A stretch of 64,000 nucleotides of DNA from Phymatolithon calcareum (Eukaryota; Rhodophyta; Florideophyceae; Hapalidiales): contig OZ345365.1 in assembly GCA_977006965.1 (NCBI GenBank), positions 1,178,001 to 1,242,000 on the forward strand, given 5' to 3'. Position numbers and translations under genes: made by a program. Under the pieces are notes generated by a model. That model did not search any database. It had not been told where the DNA came from and saw only the letters and a list, made by a program, of their open reading frames with translations. Numbering within the stretch: position 1 is the first letter of the stretch; the number at the start of each line of letters is the position of its first letter. Positions 33,241 to 45,741 of this stretch are shown here, piece after piece.

Positions 33241-34404
33241 CAGCACTGTTGTACATCGTTGGCACGTGCTATCGGCCAGTAAATGCTAAGTGACGAGGCG
33301 TTCTTTCGGCACGAGCCGAAAAGCAGTCGATGGAACGCACATCCCGTGCCATCGGCACTGGTACCAAGTTCCAGATGATGATCATTATGTTCTAGATTTT
33401 ACGAAGTGTCCAATTGTCATAACTCTGTTGCCTCTTGTTTGAAATAGATTAGTGCAGAGTGTTCTCCCGCGCCTCCAATGTTCCCTGCCTCGAATCAACA
33501 AGTTCTCCAACAATAAGTCGCGTTTTTTCATATGATATTCCCGCGACCACTTATTACACCCCCATCTTAGATTTTTACATCTATTTTTTATGAGCTTGGG
33601 AATCCGTAAAGCTCATTGGATACTTTTTGTTATGGCAGTACATAATTGGCTAAGCGAAAAAATTGCCTCCCGCCGTGGAAGCTTTTTCTAGAAAATCTCT
33701 GCCGAAGGTTCCTTCGAAAATCGGGACAGCTCTTTAAACGCGCAGTTTAAGACGACTTCGTGATCCGTTGTTCACATTTTGAAAAATGTCGAAGAAAGGC
33801 AAGAAAGTAGGCTGTATAAAAACCGAAACAAATCAAAGAAAAAGGATGAAATAAGGAGTTTAGAGCACGTTTCGTAATTCTGATATTGAAAAAGAATCGC
33901 CTACAAAGACGGACAATTATCTCGAAAAGGACTTTTCTTAACGCCTCGGCCAAAAGTTTCGAATGATTGTAGACTACCACAGGAATGCCGCGAATTTGGT
34001 AAAGTCTAAGATGTAGGTGGCAAAAAAGTTCGCGCAGCGAGACCAAAACTTTCTTAAATCGGCAAAGGAACAGGCGAAAAATATAGTAAAATTCAGTTTG
34101 CGCCCCAACGCGAAGCTGAAACTGTTCGAAAGAATCCCAGTAAGCATTTAGTTGTAATGAATAATAACAGCCAAGCATTGGAAACTTTTGCTGACTTTGA
34201 AATATATTCAAATATTATTTGAAAATATTTCACTTCTTTCTACACATTTTCGTGAAACTGGATACAGTCCCGTCGGTGCAAACGCCAGTTCATGTACATT
34301 GTTTCGTCAGTGAAAGCGCTTCAAAGATGCGGGTGTACGTCCTTAAGCCAAGCCAATCTGCTACTGTTTGCTCGTCAGTCCGAACGCTCCTGACGCACGC
34401 CCCC
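33241..34404. other. SLR upstream region; shared with another SLR locus
   Basis: 34055-34280 is nearly the same as 45900-46115, upstream of the SLR gene at 46400 (both contain ACTGGATACAGTCCCGTCGG). At about 34011-34054 a piece resembles the MULE terminal repeat at 42867-42900. The rest, 33241-34000, contains no gene that I can recognise. Confidence 0.55.
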
Positions 34405-34420
34405 AAAGCCGTCCTCATTC
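34405..34420 (+). promoter_or_regulatory. Conserved 16-bp upstream box of an SLR gene
   Basis: AAAGCCGTCCTCATTC lies 128 bp before the ATG at 34549. It is identical to 2545-2560 and 46266-46281. Confidence 0.45.
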
Positions 34421-34548
34421 TACGGTAGTTTGTGAAATGTCCATTGCGAAGTTTCGCAATTCTCTTTCGCCCTGGTAAGGCATCTATAGTTATCATCACT
34501 GCAACACCCAACAAAGCTTCCGCTGCAAGACACTCTCCGCACAGTTCC

Positions 34549-35730
34549 ATGAATCTTAGCGCAGCGGCGGTTTCTCAAGAAGATATACTCTGCCATATTG
34601 ACCTGTATTCCCGTGCGGTCCAAGAACGCGCGTATGTGTTAGACATGAACAAGTTCGGCTTGTTGCTGCAGTATGGCGCAAAAGGCGTACCTTCTGACCC
34701 TCTTCGTGCTGCAGGATTGTACACCCGCGCCGTCGGCGAAGGAGGGCATCTAGAAGCAATGTACAATCTGGGATCATTGTTGCATCACGGAGCAGATGGC
34801 ATATCGGCAGATAGTCATCGAGGCAAGGAGCTGTACATCCGCGCTATCAATGAAGGATCTCATGTGAGAGCTATGGTCAAGCTGGGTGTTTTGCTGGAAA
34901 ACGGCGCAGATGGCAGACCACCAGATCTACCTCAAGCACTACAACTGTACGCACAAACAGTTGAGGAAAGCGCAGTCGTAAATGCATTGAACAGCCTCGG
35001 GCAATTGATTCAGGATGGCGTAGACGGCGCTCCCGCAGATCCACCTCGTGCACTACAGCTCTATACTAGGGCGATGAATGAGGGCAATCGTCTTCGTGCG
35101 ATGGGAAATGTTGAGAAAATGCTTCTCGCCGGAGCACATGGAGTTCCAGAAGACTCACCAGATCGCAAAGCACTATTTAATCTGGCACTACTTCTCGAAG
35201 ATGGCGATGTGGGAGTGTCCGCAGATCCGATTCGCGCGGTGGAGTTATATTCCAGAGCAATTGACGAGTTTGGAGACTTCGATGCGATGAACAACTCAGG
35301 GATTATAATCCGTTTTGGCCGAATTGGCGTTCCGGCAGATCCAGTTCGCGCCATGGAGCTCTACGCTCGTGCTATCAACGACGGTAGGCTTGTAGAAGCC
35401 ATGTTCAATCTAGGCCTTCTGCTTCAACATGGGAAACCTGGCGTGCCAGCTAACTTGCCTAAAGCCGTTGAACTCTATTAGAGTGCCAATGACGAAGGCG
35501 GTGATGTAGACGCCATGCTCAATTTAGGCCGGTTGCTAGAAAGAGGCAGTGATGCAGTTCCTGCAGACGTTCCAAGTGCTGTGCGGCTGTACACGCTCGC
35601 CATTGACAAGTCTGCGGATTCAAACGCGTTGGTCAACTTGGCAGTGCTACTCAGAAGCGGAGCGGAGCACGTTGTAGCGGATCCGAAAGGCACTATGGAA
35701 TTGATTGGAAGAGCCTATTCGAATTTGTAG
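34549..35730 (+). pseudogene. SLR protein gene with one premature stop
   Basis: The start is MNLSAAAVSQED, equivalent to the paralogous starts. Nine or so SLR units read without a break to a TAG at 35479-35481 (ELY-stop-SANDEGG). The same frame then continues for 82 codons through two more units to the normal family tail RRAYSNL and stop at 35728-35730 (GRAYSNL here). One base change would reopen a protein of 393 residues, so the lesion is recent; readthrough or an assembly error cannot be excluded. Its 5' flank matches the 46.4-kb gene, but its 3' flank matches the stub at 53420-53615, so this locus is a mosaic of two duplications. The upstream ATG at 34432 is in frame but not conserved in position across the family. 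Confidence 0.88.
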
Positions 35731-36620
35731 ACCACAGTTATATATTCTGCATGAGGAAGGTTACAATTCTGTGTATTGCGCACAATGACTAGAATTGAAA
35801 CCATTACTGAAGTGCGTATCGGGAAAACAATGGTAAAGTACTATAATGATTAAATAAAAATCTAGCTTTCTTAAGCTTAGCTCTTAAAAAAGCGAAGTGT
35901 GCCGAAAGGTAAAAACCTACTAGAAAGTGTTAACGAGGATGGACTTGTTTGGCAAGGGTCGAACTTGACAAAAACTCTGGCTGGAGTGATATTCATGGGC
36001 TCATTACGTACACCTGAGCCTGCGACCTAGCTGATTACATTCTCTAGCCGCTCCTTGCAATCTTGACACAAAACTATATTGTCATGTAGCTCCAATCGGG
36101 GTCTTCTGACCTCCATAAGGGGATTTGTCTCATATTTTGGAATTGTGTTCCTTCCTTTGGCCTTGTGCTCGCAAACGTTGGGCATGCATAGCGCGAATAC
36201 TCCTATTTAATAATGGAAGCAATGATCAGAGATGATGCCCATTGAATCAACAAAACTACCAGGGTTATTCTTCCTCAGGACAGGAAGACAAGCCTGAGAT
36301 TCCTAAGCCTAATAATTAATCGAGCGCCAGAGTGGAGAAAGTCAATACTGGGGAGTACTTTTGCATCACAAAGGTAAATGAGCTGGGGGCGCTCCAAGGC
36401 ATTTTAGCATGATCGCAGATGGGCCCTGATGAGGAAGACGAGTGCAACCGGCTCACACGCGTATTTTTAGATAGAGAACTAATGAGTGGTCAGACGAGTC
36501 CTCTTACTCTTAGAAATAACTTTGGGAGCTTATTAATAAATCCTTACATATCCCCTACTCCTCTAGACCGTTACTGCAATCACTGAGTGTCTATTGGTCA
36601 TTTGCGCCTTTGGTGCTGAT
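35731..36620 (+). repeat. Duplicated SLR 3' flank with LINE 3' end
   Basis: It is co-linear with 53616-54595. The part from about 36180 has counterparts at 54040 and, more distantly, 38265-38580, the 3' end of a LINE (GGGAGCT...AATAAAT...CATATCCC). No intact ORF. Confidence 0.7.
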
Positions 36621-37673
36621 AAAGGCGTGAACATGATGATGATGGTGAAGAGAGCAGGAAGATGAATGAGGATGGTGAATGTCTCTTGGCTCCCTTTAGT
36701 CAGGAGCCGACGTTTACTTGGCTTAAGTAGAAAGGAAAAGGCAAATGGTAACACGGAGAAAGATATAGCTCAACATTCGGGGGACAGCGCAACTGACTTG
36801 ACAGAAGCTGAATTCCTTGGATGAATGAGAGAGCTTCGAGATGCATCCAAACACGGAACCGAAGTTGAGGCTACCGTGGATGCTAACGGGAAAGAAGACA
36901 AGTTGTATGGCGACGAGAAAGCGTGTTCCGGGGAGCATCCCAACAAGCCCAACGTAGCGTGGATGTTGTGATGCGTAGGGCACATGTACAGGAAACAAAG
37001 ATGTAATTGTCGCCCAAAAGACCAGTTGCGAAAGGCGGGATAAGCCAGCAAAGTCTTCTTGACCTTGCCACTTTACTTATCCTTGCCGAGTCTGCTATTC
37101 AGGACTCAGCAGGTTGCTTATGTACTGCTCTGGAGAGCTACAGTACTGGGGAACTGCAGAATTTGGGGAAATGCAGAACTAGACTACCTAATCCGTACAT
37201 TGTTACCGTAAACGTAAACGCGGGAGAAGTAGTACCAGAAAAGGGCGGGAAGAAGTGTGTCTGCATTTGAAGAGTGCCTTGGTTCCCATCCTGCGAAACT
37301 TTCCATGCGCCGTGTATGTCAGCTGCATGACAGAAATGTCAGGACCGTGTATTGACAAGCAGTGATGGCTTGTCAAACAGGTACATGAAATCAAATGACG
37401 GAGAACATGAATGGATGCACTTGTAATTCAGGCGTAACCGGCAAAGATAACGAACGGTAGTGTGCGAGCAGCACAATTCTTGATGTCCATACGTGAGGCA
37501 TCGTATGTCGCAATAGTGCCTCGAGATAAGTTTGGGATTATATTGAGAATTAATGATCTCTCTCTGATGCGATGCCTCAGGATGGTGGCTTAAATAAGGG
37601 CGGGGGGCAAGCGATTGCACACCCTGCAAAAAGTGGGGGATACTAACTGACACTAGACTAACAGTACGACGAC
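36621..37673. other. Region without a recognisable gene
   Basis: Short ORFs only. The last 150 bp (37520-37670), including CAAGCGATTGCACACCCTGC, is repeated at 54605-54740 just before K repeat copy C. Confidence 0.4.
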
Positions 37674-38575
37674 ATGGCGTTATCAAGAGTACGAAATGCA
37701 GTGGGGTGCATACACAAACTGCGGCATATTGGAGTCAATGTTCGAGGCTTTCAGCCTTTGACATGCATTAGAATCTTCAAGTCGCTTATTTTGCCAAAGT
37801 GGGAGTATGCACTCCACGTGACGCCACTGACAAAGCGATTACAATCAGCAATCGAATCTGCAGAAGGTTTATTCTTCAAGTATGTTTTTGGGACATATGC
37901 CCAGCACCGCCATGGTAGAATGCGAGTTCTGTGCCGACTAGAAGCACCAGCCATGAGGAGAAGACACCAAGCAGAAAGGTTTTCTGCGAGTCTAGTGAGA
38001 CAAAAGAAGCGCCTCGATGAGGCAGATGAATATTCTGGGAGACATGAAGACATTAAGGAGGCAACCAAGGACATAGAGTGCCTCAAGAAATATGAAGATC
38101 TGCAACAAGCTCTCGATAAAGCGGAAGAGGGCTCAGTCTCAAAGAAAGGGCCGCGAAAAGAAATAACTGAGATATGGGCAAAGGAAGAAGAGGGCAGATC
38201 GCTCGAGATACCAACTGATTCGAACAATATACCGGTGGTTCTCCGCGTAAGAGAAAGGTCGACATGATTGCGATGCCTACGGCTGATATTCAACAGAGCA
38301 CCTCTTTGGAGAAAATCAGTACTAGGTGCATACTTTGGTGTCACAGCCGCGATTGAGCTGGTCGCGCTCCAACGCATTCTATCTTCATCCAAGATTAGTC
38401 CTGAAATTGAATATGAATGTAAGCGACTCACTAGAGCACTTGTTGGGAGAGAAATACAAATCAAGAATATACTGAATAGTCAAACTAAGTTAGCTTAGAA
38501 AATCGTGCAAAAGCAGCCCTGTTACTCTTGAAGAGAGGCCTTGGGAGCTCTTAAAATAAATCAACACATATCCCC
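37674..38575 (+). pseudogene. LINE reverse-transcriptase C-terminal region and 3' end
   Basis: The ORF 37674-38267 reads RIFKSLILPKWEYALHVTP and LQSAIESAEGLFFKYVFG, typical of the thumb region after the RT palm in non-LTR elements (compare FIRSVCEYAAHITHN at about 58410-58460). A basic linker follows; a second frame (38268-38498) reads RAPLWRKSVLGAYFGVTAA to a stop, and the 3' tail contains AAAATAAAT. It is 5'-truncated at or before 37674. Confidence 0.75.
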
Positions 38576-38579
38576 TAAC

Positions 38580-41500
38580 AGTTCGTTGAGCGGTCGTCGA
38601 TGACTGCGATAAATCCGTTGCTTCCTCTTGGAAGAGACGTTCACCATACTGTGTTGAGAGTGTCGGTGGATAGATCGGAAGGAGCCGTTATAGAGCTCCT
38701 AGGTCGATGGTGCTAATGTTGGTCATTACACCCCTGCGTCATTTCGTGTCTATATGACGAGCACCAGGACTTCACGAGTTGATCTAGCCCCGAGAGGTAA
38801 CAGCACTATCGGCCATTCCCGAGGGGATGTATGTAGCTAGGCGAAATAGTTGTTCGGCGGCACAGGTAGGGAATCAGCTGATCTTTCTCTCACTATTTAG
38901 CTTAGAGAGACTCTTTTTTTCTCATCAAAGTGTCGACCGTAAATTTGTTTCTACCAAAACATTCTCACAAAATAGTAAGCTGTACTTATATCTGAATATC
39001 GTTTGAGTTCACAGTGGCCCCAAATATGTCAATTCTTTCAGATTTACGAACACTACCCTCCTTCACCTTATTTTCCCATGGAGCTATTGTTTGGCTCCTT
39101 CATATGACCTAATCGACTGCCAGCTCTAGTATCAGCTGCCTGTAATGATATTGGCAAAGCCAGCAATCCAAGAGGATAACCCGTATGGAAGATGGACGTT
39201 AGTGACCACTTTGACAAAAAGAGATGAAAAGAACGTGGTCCACACTTACTTCAAAACTTCAGTTTACAAACACAAACTTTCGACACGCTAGGGCTGCGCT
39301 CGCGCGTGGCCTCTTTCGAGGAGAACGACGAGATCGAATACGTACACCGTTGCATTTTTTACAAATTAGCGTGATCGAGGGTGTTGTCGACTCGGCGGTG
39401 GTTTTGTTGGAAACGGTGTGCGACTCGAAGAGGTTGGCGATCAGGTCCATGTTGAGCTCCGTGATTCGGCTTTTAGGGTGTAGGAAATGGTTGCTGAGGG
39501 CTGTGGTCTGCTTGTTGCTGCCTTGCGGCAACCTTCATAATGGCGACGAAGCGGTCGCCTTTTGTAGGCAAATCGAGTCACCGTTCGCGAGATCATACGA
39601 TTTGTTCTTCATAAGCATCATGACCTAGCTACAGACGGCGGTGAGAGCCTCTTCAATGTGCCGTGAAATCTCTTCAGGCCAAATTCGCAATACAAAAGCG
39701 CAAGCACATTAACACTGCACAGTTTTCGTCAATCAACAGTGCCCAGAAATGCCCTATAGCGCAAGATAGAAGGTTGCGATGAGTCATCGCAATGCGATGA
39801 CTCGAAACTTGTGGAGCCATTGAGGGATGCTATTTAACCAATTTGGCTCTAAATTTAGGTGGCTTTGTTTGGCCTCGGTTTCCTCCGATAGTTTTGGCGA
39901 TTATGGCGCTGGCGAGAAGAAGAAGAAGAAAGGTAGATTTTTATTTAAAAGTTATTAACGCATCTGCTGACGCTTGGGCAACTTTTCTAGTGCCAAGAGA
40001 CTTTGGCTGGATTCTGTCTTTATGAGAGTTTCTTTTCTTGTTGGTGTAACATGATTCAGTGGACTACAAAAACCCACCTCTGGTCTCCTTTGGCGCCGGC
40101 GAGAGGACAGGGCGTCGGACACGAAGTAGGGAGGTCGACCTCGTGCGTGATAGAGCAAAGCCCGCAGCCGAGAACTTGAGGTGATATCGCTGGAAGTGAT
40201 GGCGTAGACGGGGAAATACCAAACAGTGCATGTTGCGAAGCACTCCGAGTGCAAGCGCCTGGTGCACGGGCCAGTGTTTACTCTCGTATTTTAAACTTTG
40301 TCTTGACCTACTCATTCGCCTTCCGCTCCAAACTCGGAACAGAGCTCAAATGCGCACGCACAACCCTTCGGAATTCATCCCTCAATCGCTGGTCACACTC
40401 CCTTTGTCGCACAACACCGCCACCAATCAAACCAAGCATTCCCCGATCTATCCTTCTCGTCATCTCTCCCTCACCTCTTATCTTTTTCTTGAAAAACGAA
40501 GTCTTGTTCCACAACTCATCCCAAAACAGCGGCTTCCCCTTCTCATCCAAATCATCCACGTGAAAGGGTGCTGTCTTGACCTCGACACTCCATCGTCGCT
40601 GAGCACAAAGCTTCCGTTCGGCGCCACAAAAAACTGCTGTTCGTCGCCGCAGCACGCTCCCTGAAATAGCGATTCCAAACCACACTCTCATTAACATGCT
40701 CATCCGCCGATTAGAAAGTGAGGACACCGCTAAAAACCGCTGCTAAAAACCGCCGCACACGCGCATCAAGTACGAGAGACTCTACAAAATCGCGATGCCA
40801 AATAAATCATCCAGAGCTCTTCGCCACCGTGAACCCGCTATGACGGAATATTTGGTTGCGCAACATGCGGGACTCATTCCCCCGACTGCAATATTCTCAT
40901 CCGGCATTTCGTAAGTGCCGCGCGCCAGATGCCAGTGTGGAATCGACAAACATTCGTCCAACTCTGTTCCGCGCAAACCGCTTCCGTTTATGCTTATTTT
41001 TCCATGCCATGTACGAGAGACGTTATTTGCTCACGAAGCGATCACCAAGAAGCTCGCGGATGATCGTCGGTCGTGCCGTGGGATAATCGGCGCAGGAAAG
41101 ACTGACGAAATAGTGGAATCACACACCGGAGGTTTGTAAATGCGCTGCATCGGTGAGCTAATTGTATGCGAGTGTGATTTCGTGATAACTCAAACTCGCG
41201 CGGCACAACATGAATGTGCAATCGTCGACAGCGGCGTTCGTCAGTTTCTGATAGCACGCGCGATACAATGTCGTCCCCTACTGATAGGTCGAAATGCACT
41301 GCCAACACGTTGCGCGCGTTGCGGTCTCACCGGGCGCGCAGAAGACGGGGGACTAATGACTCATTCGCGCCGCTCGTCTGCACGAAGTACGGGATTAGGA
41401 TGTTGCGTTAGTGCAGATGGGTACGAAGAGCGAAAAATGATGAACCCTTCGATGACGACGGTAGATGCGGCGCAGTGCAGAAGCGTGCGGTGACAGCGGG

Positions 41501-41683
41501 TACTAGGACCGAACATCGTGCGCAGCGACCGCATCGCGCGTCAAGCAGGTGTCATTGACATCGCCGGGGATACGACTGCAAGCGGGACGCGCAGCGCTGC
41601 AGCAAACATTGCAACTAATGGGTCGCCAGCCGGCACCCGGTGGTCCATTTTGGTCGATGGCCTTGTTGAGAGTGCAGGTGACA
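38580..41683 (-). repeat. Repeat family K, copy A, with decayed unknown gene
   Basis: It aligns end to end with 54747-58060 and, inverted, with 50463-53400; copy A is cut off at about 41683. The coding remnants run on the minus strand in this copy: 41308-41042 (AVHFDLSVGDDIVSRVLSET, HIHVVPREFE), 40980-40780, and 40727-40308 (FHVDDLDEKGKPLFWDELWN, KKIRGEGEMTRRIDRGM). The segment 39531-39259 (LNMDLIANLFESHTV, CKKCNGVRIRSRRSPRKRPR) is basic with a CxxC. The same peptides occur in the same order in the other copies, so an ancestral protein is likely. I do not recognise it. A SINE-like element (39917-40091) is inserted here. Confidence 0.7.
39917..40091 (-). mobile_element. SINE-like element inserted in K copy A
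   Basis: The TSD is GGCGCTGGCGAG (39905-39916) and GGCGCCGGCGAG (40092-40103). Copy C has the unoccupied site (ATGGCGCTGGAGAGAGG at about 56370-56386). On the minus strand it ends in CTTCTTCTT. Confidence 0.9.
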
Positions 41684-41684
41684 A

Positions 41685-42161
41685 ATGAAGTTTTGTCAAA
41701 TAGATTCATGGGAGTTCCGCCGACAGTACCTACACTCAAAGTTAAGACGAAGATTGGGCAAGGTAGTAGAAGAGACCGATGATGCCGGGGTAGAGCTCGA
41801 ACTCGAAACACTTGACTGCATTCGAGAGGCGAACACAGCAGTTGACGCTCAAGATAACACTAGCCTCCGAAGCGTCTGGGAGAAACAAGAAGAACGCCGC
41901 GCAAGAAAAATAACGTTTTCCAAGAAGGGTTTACCGCACCAGGCAGTGAGGATGAAAGAAAGCAGACTCAGAATTCTTTGCGCAAGATGGTTTTCAGGCC
42001 ACTTCCCTACGAATCCAGAGAAGCTGATTGAAGAAATGGGTAGACAAGGAGCATGGACAATTGGTACACTCAGCAGAACCCTGAAGAAGCCTACATGGAC
42101 CCCTACCGACGAGAAAGAAGTGGCGCGAGCCATTGACGTGATATTATGCAATTCTGAATAA
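41685..42161 (+). CDS. Unknown charged ORF, 158 aa
   Basis: An open frame rich in Glu, Arg and Lys (VWEKQEERRARKITF; ESRLRILCARWFSGHFPTN). It begins where the match to other K copies stops, so its own 5' end is probably missing. An AATAAA at about 42244 follows. It may be the C-terminus of a retroelement protein. No motif recognised. Confidence 0.35.
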   Translation: MKFCQIDSWEFRRQYLHSKLRRRLGKVVEETDDAGVELELETLDCIREANTAVDAQDNTSLRSVWEKQEERRARKITFSKKGLPHQAVRMKESRLRILCARWFSGHFPTNPEKLIEEMGRQGAWTIGTLSRTLKKPTWTPTDEKEVARAIDVILCNSE

Positions 42162-42902
42162 GGTAATTGATAACTCTCGATGCTAGTATAATGCGATTAG
42201 AAAGGTGCTGACTTTCCTCAAGTTGGGACACATGGTACCTTCTCAATAAATCCTCTTAATTACGAATGCCGGAGATTGAGCTGGATCGACTTACAGTCTG
42301 ACTCGCAAATAATTTCTACTCAAATTGTCCTTTTTTCGAGCTTGGTCTCATTTCATATTACATTGATCACCGGAGCTACTTTCCTTACTTCCTCTGTTGT
42401 ATACACTGGCTTTAGCATTTTCTGTTTCAACCTGGACGTACACCTTCATCCCTGGCGCACCAGCTCTTCTTCCAGTAGCGTCGGATTGCGATGAATTGTG
42501 CCAAAAATCATTTCGCGCATAGATGTCGATGGTAGCTTCGTTTTAGCTTGAGTGCGACCTTTATCTGTGTCCTCGCCCCGTATAGAAAGCTTCTTGGGTA
42601 TCTGTCTCCTTCTCTAGCCCACTCTTCTTGGAGAGATCTCTTGGACGGTCGCTTCTCTTCTCCCTGCACTTTTTGTCCTATAATTCTCCCTCTCGAGCGG
42701 ATTCAAACTCGATCTCTGGACACCGCCGATGATTTGATATCAGCAGTCGCTCTTGATACCTCCAGGCTTCAACCTGAAAGCGAATGCTGAGTCTTCAAAA
42801 TATGCCCTGATGCACACTCCTAAATAGAGCGCGTATGAGGTCTTTCATAATAAGTGGATGTCTGCTGGCAAAAACGTTCGCCCCGCAAGACCAAAAGTTT
42901 TT
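42162..42902. other. Region without a recognisable gene
   Basis: Only short ORFs. The last part (42860-42902) resembles 34011-34060 and may belong to the outer MULE terminus. Confidence 0.35.
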
Positions 42903-43092
42903 GCGGAAATTCGCTGCATGGACCGAAAAAGGCGGTAAAATTCGCTAAGTCGGCACCCCTTGCAAACACTACTAATCGTTATGTTATGAGCTAGACAGCT
43001 GCTTATCATTACACTGCGCATAGTACTCTGCACCCCGGCGCATTCGACTGCTAAGCTAACTCACAGCACTCTCGCCTGAACCGTCTGAAGTC

Positions 43093-43627
43093 ATGGAGAA
43101 GAAGGAGCAGGTGCTAAGGGTGGGCGACTACCCTGGAGCAAACTTTGAAGACGTTTTCAACCTCGTAATTGCCCAGAACACGTCTATTGGCAAAGTACAT
43201 CGACGTGCAAGTTCTTTACACCTTACTGCTACAAAAAGCACCAGGAAAAAATCCTCCGAGCGGAGAAAGTACTTGTGGAGCCGGAGGTCATCGAAAGCGA
43301 CATGCTGAGGTGTGCTGCTAGCAGCGAAGTGGGGTCGTATTCCGCCGAGCCGCCGAGCCACCGGAAGGACGATGGCTCGGCGGAATACGACCCCATGTGC
43401 AAGGCCTGTCCAGGTGGAACCAAAGAAACTGCTGATCACTTAATTCTTCGCTGTAGTGGGCGTGCTCTATCAAGACGGCAGACTATTGGTAGAGTAGGCC
43501 CTAAAACGGTAGAGGAATTATGTAGGGAGAAACCGCTTGAAGTACTCAAATTCGTGAACAATGAGGGGTTGCTTGACAACCCCTGATGTTAACTCTAGTT
43601 AACGTCTTCTGCAATAAAGAAAGAAAG
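43093..43627 (+). pseudogene. LINE 3' end with C-terminal zinc-finger-like motif
   Basis: A first frame (MEKKEQVLRVGDYPGANFED...) shifts near 43200 into MEPEVIESDMLRCAASSEVG, then CKACPGGTKETADHLILRC and SGRALSRRQTIGRVG, a CxxC...H....C finger typical of LINE ORF ends, stopping at 43586. The 3' tail ends AATAAAGAAAGAAAGAAG. A 21-bp-arm inverted repeat (43331-43394) sits just before the finger. Confidence 0.75.
43331..43394. repeat. Inverted repeat, perfect 21-bp arms
   Basis: Arms 43331-43351 and 43374-43394 are exact inverse complements (GGGGTCGTATTCC... / ...GGAATACGACCCC) with a 22-nt loop. It lies in coding sequence of a LINE; the homologous LINE end near 1780 lacks it. Confidence 0.92.
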
Positions 43628-43674
43628 AAGTGACACCATTCCATGTGGTAGTTAACAGCGACTACCGCGCTGCA

Positions 43675-45265
43675 TGCAGGGGTTGCGCCAATTCCATTGC
43701 TATCAATTTAATTGCAATTTTGCCCAATTCCACCCAAATTGGTTCTTCGAACTGAATTGCAATTCGAATTGGTCGCACCTAATACTGAGGATCGTAGTAG
43801 ATGAACATTGGACCAGGGGAATGTTATGGGAGGGGGGGGGAGTAAAGCAGAATATTGAGGGAATCAACGTAGTCACCTCATGTTCAGTACGTGGTCTCTG
43901 TTCTAATAATACCCAGAGTACGTAGATGAGCATTAGACATAGCACATTAATCGGATGCAAGAATCAACGTACTCACCTTATGTTCAGTACATGGTCTTTG
44001 TTCTAGTAATTCCCAGAGTTCGTTCTGTATGCCATCAAAACATCTATGACACTTGGGCCATCGCTACTTCTTGCTATGTTAAATAAAGACGAGATTGAGC
44101 CGTTGGACTCCAAACGGTTTCAACAATGGGCCTATTCATGTGCTATCATCTACTCAGCTGTATCGATCAATTTACCAGCCAGATACAGAACAGCGGCTTG
44201 AATGTTTTTAGCTACGATTAGAGTCCAGCAGTTACGATGGTTCAATCTCAAGTATAAAAGGGATAGCATTAGATCTCTTGATTTGAAACCTATCAGCCTT
44301 CTCCGAAATTCTCACGCATTCCGCTTCACAGTCGAGTCCAACCCACCTACCAGACCTCGTTCAACGTTCCAGCACATTCCGCTTCACAGTCGAGTCCAAC
44401 CCACCTACCAGACCTCGTTCAACGTTCCAGCACATTCCGCTCTACTAGCGATGACACTACCTTCACCGAAACCAAAACCGAAACAAGTTGTGCAGCTGCT
44501 TATGAAGCTCATTCGAGAACAAACCCGTGATATACACTCGCGTCAAGTAGGCCGAACTCGACGGAATGTGCCATTTTGAGTCTATCTCTGCTCAAAGGGT
44601 GATCAGCTCAAGCGTTGCATTAGAAGTGGAAGCGAAGAACATTTGCTAGAGATATACCGAGCCGTTTTTGCCGAGAAGATGGGGTCCGGGTCGTCGTTTA
44701 CAGTTCAATCGTCAATGGTGATGAAGCTCACGGAACGTGAAAAGGCGATGAACAGCTATCTTCGGTTCATCATTTTCAAGTCTCTACCAATTGGATTTGT
44801 AGAGGACCGCGCAGTTCATGCATTCTCCAAGCATGACGCTGCGTTCTGCTATGATACTTTCAACAAGGTGCTGGGTGTTAATAACACCCAATTTATACTG
44901 GGGTCCGTTGCTGAGATGGAGCGACTTTGGTCTATGGCGAAGTATGTTCTACTAGACCATAGGAAGGGAACATCTCCTATTGTCTTTGAGGCAATGCTTT
45001 TTCTGAAAGTCAACCGCTCCTACTGGCATGAGCAAACGGTGAAGCAGGCTATGTCTATGGTTGTCAACCAACGTGTCGAGAGGGCTATCGAAGAAGATGA
45101 AGATTACATGTAGCTAGGTGAACTTTCTTGAATAAAGTATTGATGTCTATATTGTGGGAAGCCTTCAAATTGCAATGAGAATTGCTGCAAACAAAACTGA
45201 GCAATTAAATTGATAAATTTCACCCGGGACTGCAATCGCAAACAATAGAATTGGCGCAACCCCTG
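43675..45265 (+). mobile_element. Second hAT family, copy 2 (largest)
   Basis: The TIRs are CAGGGGTTGCGCCAATTC and its complement, and the TSDs GCTGCATG (43667-43674 and 45266-45273) are perfect. The ORF at 44643-45113 is the transposase C-terminus. A 57-58-bp tandem duplication lies in the 5' coding region (about 44320-44435). The copy is inserted in the SWIM-finger region of a MULE transposase gene. Confidence 0.93.
44448..45113 (+). pseudogene. Decayed hAT transposase
   Basis: The start region reads MTLPSPKPKPKQVVQLLMKL. The frame then breaks and is recovered at 44643-45113, a 156-codon ORF. Its end, EMERLWSMAKYVLLDHRKG and TSPIVFEAMLFLKVNRSYW, is the hAT C-terminal dimerisation motif, followed by an acidic tail EEDEDYM. 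The BED finger and the catalytic core are missing, so this is a deleted, non-autonomous copy. It is distinct in sequence from the 25696-27243 transposase. Confidence 0.75.
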
Positions 45266-45741
45266 GCTGCATGCTCTTGCTGCACTTTGAAGAGCACCAG
45301 CGGCCATGTAGCCACGTTGTCACTGCACTTTTGTACGCTTCTAGACGCTTGACGCAGCATCGGGTCGCGTTCGACCCGTGAAAAAAGAACTGGTTTGAGG
45401 ACGCATGGCTGTTGAGAACGTGGGCCAAGCAACATGAGTGCAGCATCACTTGTGTTGCAGCCACTGGTGACCAGCTTGTAAAGGATGATTTGGTACCGTT
45501 TGACCTTGCCGCTAAGCCGGGTCGCAAGCGCAAGAGGCGCTACTTGCCGTCCGAAATGAGGGCCCGTCACTGCTCCTCGTGCCGAAAAACCGGTCACTTC
45601 TCGCAGACATGCGCTAGGCCGAACATCCACAATATTGTTGCGGCGAAGCGAAAAGACATCGACAAAGCGACTCAGTCCATGATAATTGACCTCAACGCCT
45701 GCGATGACGGAGATGTTACTTGCAATATGAGGAGCTAAAGC
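45266..45741 (+). pseudogene. MULE transposase C-terminus (SWIM finger and zinc knuckle)
   Basis: Joining across the hAT gives ...DYRAACSC, then FEEHQRPCSHVVTALLYASRR, a SWIM-type CxC...CxH with a one-base shift. An in-frame stop follows at DP*KK. The ORF 45412-45738 ends with a perfect CCHC knuckle CSSCRKTGHFSQTC (CX2CX4HX4C). SWIM plus knuckle at the C-terminus is characteristic of Mutator-like transposases. The catalytic part upstream is absent. Confidence 0.7.

Noticed and set aside
33747-34211. 154-codon minus ORF upstream of an SLR gene
   Set aside because: It is the reverse of a conserved SLR 5' flank; the equivalent at 45716-46033 is open only over a shorter part and looks non-coding.
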